Assembly (NCBI GenBank): GCA_013360825.1
Contig: JABWAY010000021.1
Span: forward strand, 1-22,943
DNA length: 22,943 nucleotides
Direction: 5' to 3'
Source: Candidatus Brocadiia bacterium
GTDB taxonomy: Bacteria > Planctomycetota > MHYJ01 > WSZJ01
Position numbers and translations under genes: made by a program. The notes beneath the pieces were generated by a model. It made no database searches. It was not told the origin of the DNA and saw nothing but the letters and a program-made list of their open reading frames with translations. Shown piece by piece: positions 22,315 through 22,943 of the stretch. Position 1 is the first letter of the stretch. The number at the start of each line of letters is the position of its first letter.

Positions 22315-22682
22315 GTCGCCGCGTACTCGCAACGGTTCGTGCAGGTTTCCCGGACGGTGACGGCGGTGAGAAGCGGGCAGGCCGGCTTCAGCCGCTCCCA
22401 GATCCAGCGAGCCAGCAGTTCGCTGGTCGGGTTCTCCAGCCCCTCGATCTCGTTCAGCACGCGGTGGTCGAGCCGCTCGCGGATCGGTTCGACCGCCGCG
22501 CGCAGGTCGGCAAAGTCGATCAGCCACCCCAGCGCCGGGTCCACCTCGCCGCTCACCCGCACGTCCACCCGGAACGAGTGCCCGTGCATGCGCCGGCACT
22601 TGTGCCCCTCCGGCGCCCGGGGCAGGAAATGCGCGCTCTCAAAACCGAATTCGTGCACCAGGTCGACCCTCATGGCGGTCAT
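22311..22682 (-). CDS. queD: 6-carboxy-5,6,7,8-tetrahydropterin synthase (QueD)
   Basis: QueD converts dihydroneopterin triphosphate to 6-carboxytetrahydropterin, the second step towards preQ0, 7-deazaguanine and queuosine of tRNA. The 123-residue length is typical. Zinc ligands are H18 (FESAHFL), H33 and H35 (MHGHSF). C29 in CRRMHGH is the catalytic cysteine with the C-x3-HGH spacing of QueD. D72-H73 (LDHRVLN) and E112 (RETCTN) complete the site, and PTSE (85-88) is conserved. The ATG at 22682 overlaps the upstream stop (ATGA). A second ATG at 22673, ten bases after GGAG, may be the real start. queC, queE and folE are not in view. Confidence 0.94.
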   Translation of the reverse strand: MTAMRVDLVHEFGFESAHFLPRAPEGHKCRRMHGHSFRVDVRVSGEVDPALGWLIDFADLRAAVEPIRERLDHRVLNEIEGLENPTSELLARWIWERLKPACPLLTAVTVRETCTNRCEYAAT

Positions 22683-22943
22683 TCTCCGGGGAGGATGGCC
22701 GGAAGCGCCCGCAATTTTTCCAGGATCGGGGCGGTGTCCCAGCCGGCGCGGGACCAGTAGAGGAGGGCGGCGGCGGACAGCGGCGCGCGGGTTGTCTCTT
22801 CCGGCGGGTAGTACTGGGCGTCGAAGAGGGCGAAGTGGGGCGAATCGGCGGGCGCCGCCTCGAGTGCGCGGAGCCAGAGGGCGCGGGAGGAGGCGGGATC
22901 GCCCTGCTCCGCGGCGGCGACCGCGGCCTCGGCGAGGACGTGG
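22679..22943 (-). CDS. C-terminal end of an unidentified protein (5' part beyond the window)
   Basis: The frame enters from the window edge and stays open for 87 residues to TGA at 22681-22679. The stop overlaps the queD start, so it is probably in the same operon. The visible part is alanine-rich and helical (LAEAAVAAAEQGDPASSRAL, then LWLRALEAAPADSP), which resembles TPR-type helical repeats. It ends with LEKLRALPAILPGE. I cannot assign a family from this piece. Confidence 0.6.
   Translation of the reverse strand, partial: HVLAEAAVAAAEQGDPASSRALWLRALEAAPADSPHFALFDAQYYPPEETTRAPLSAAALLYWSRAGWDTAPILEKLRALPAILPGE

Noticed and set aside
1..22943. tRNA, rRNA, CRISPR arrays, insertion sequences or attachment sites
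   Set aside because: No cloverleaf, rRNA-like stretch, spaced direct repeat, transposase or integrase motif was recognised by eye; covariance and repeat searches could not be run.

Overview
The window is a compact, very G+C-rich piece of a bacterial chromosome (about two thirds G+C by eye). It holds 18 protein genes, two of them cut by the window edges, and no RNA genes, insertion sequences, phage genes or CRISPR repeats that I can see. The host is a diderm: there is a Tat-exported molybdoenzyme, a probable lipoprotein peptidase, an outer-membrane barrel protein and a DsbD-type thiol reductase. Gene content (two-domain M16 peptidase, tetratricopeptide proteins, a short LacI-type HTH protein, a zinc-ribbon/PH membrane protein) suggests Planctomycetota or a neighbouring uncultured lineage. 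This is an inference; no rRNA is present to settle it.

Layout. On the minus strand, 1-3495 is an operon of a 2Fe-2S subunit, a molybdopterin subunit and an ankyrin-repeat protein. A divergent two-domain M16 peptidase (3662-6400) runs tail to tail into an outer-membrane beta-barrel gene (6459-7142, minus). A divergent control region of 250 bp follows. From there a plus-strand run, 7393-15244, holds carA, purA, uppS, cdsA, phoH, a CPBP protease, a MenC/NSAR-type enolase-superfamily enzyme and a TPR protein, most with overlapping or nearly touching ends. It meets head-on, with no spacer, a minus operon (15245-17905) of an M24 peptidase, a TPR protein, a LacI-type HTH protein and a zinc-ribbon/PH membrane protein. 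Divergent from this are dsbD (18068-20383) and trxA. The last block is minus strand: a DEDDy exonuclease, a metallo-beta-lactamase-fold hydrolase, queD and the end of an unidentified gene. No gene-free stretch exceeds 300 bp; the longest is 7143-7392.

Main discovery. The dsbD gene has an in-frame TGA (20105-20107) exactly where the first cysteine of the C-terminal thioredoxin CxxC motif should be. The frame stays open for 92 more codons and carries the rest of the thioredoxin fold. Starting 25 nt after the TGA there is a perfect 7-bp hairpin with a GGUC tetraloop, the same loop as in the E. coli fdhF SECIS element. I read the gene as a selenoprotein DsbD of 771 residues with a Sec680-Thr-Asn-Cys683 active site. 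It also has a duplicated N-terminal DsbD-alpha domain and a ten-glycine linker. Thioredoxin, the usual cytoplasmic electron donor of DsbD, is the next gene.
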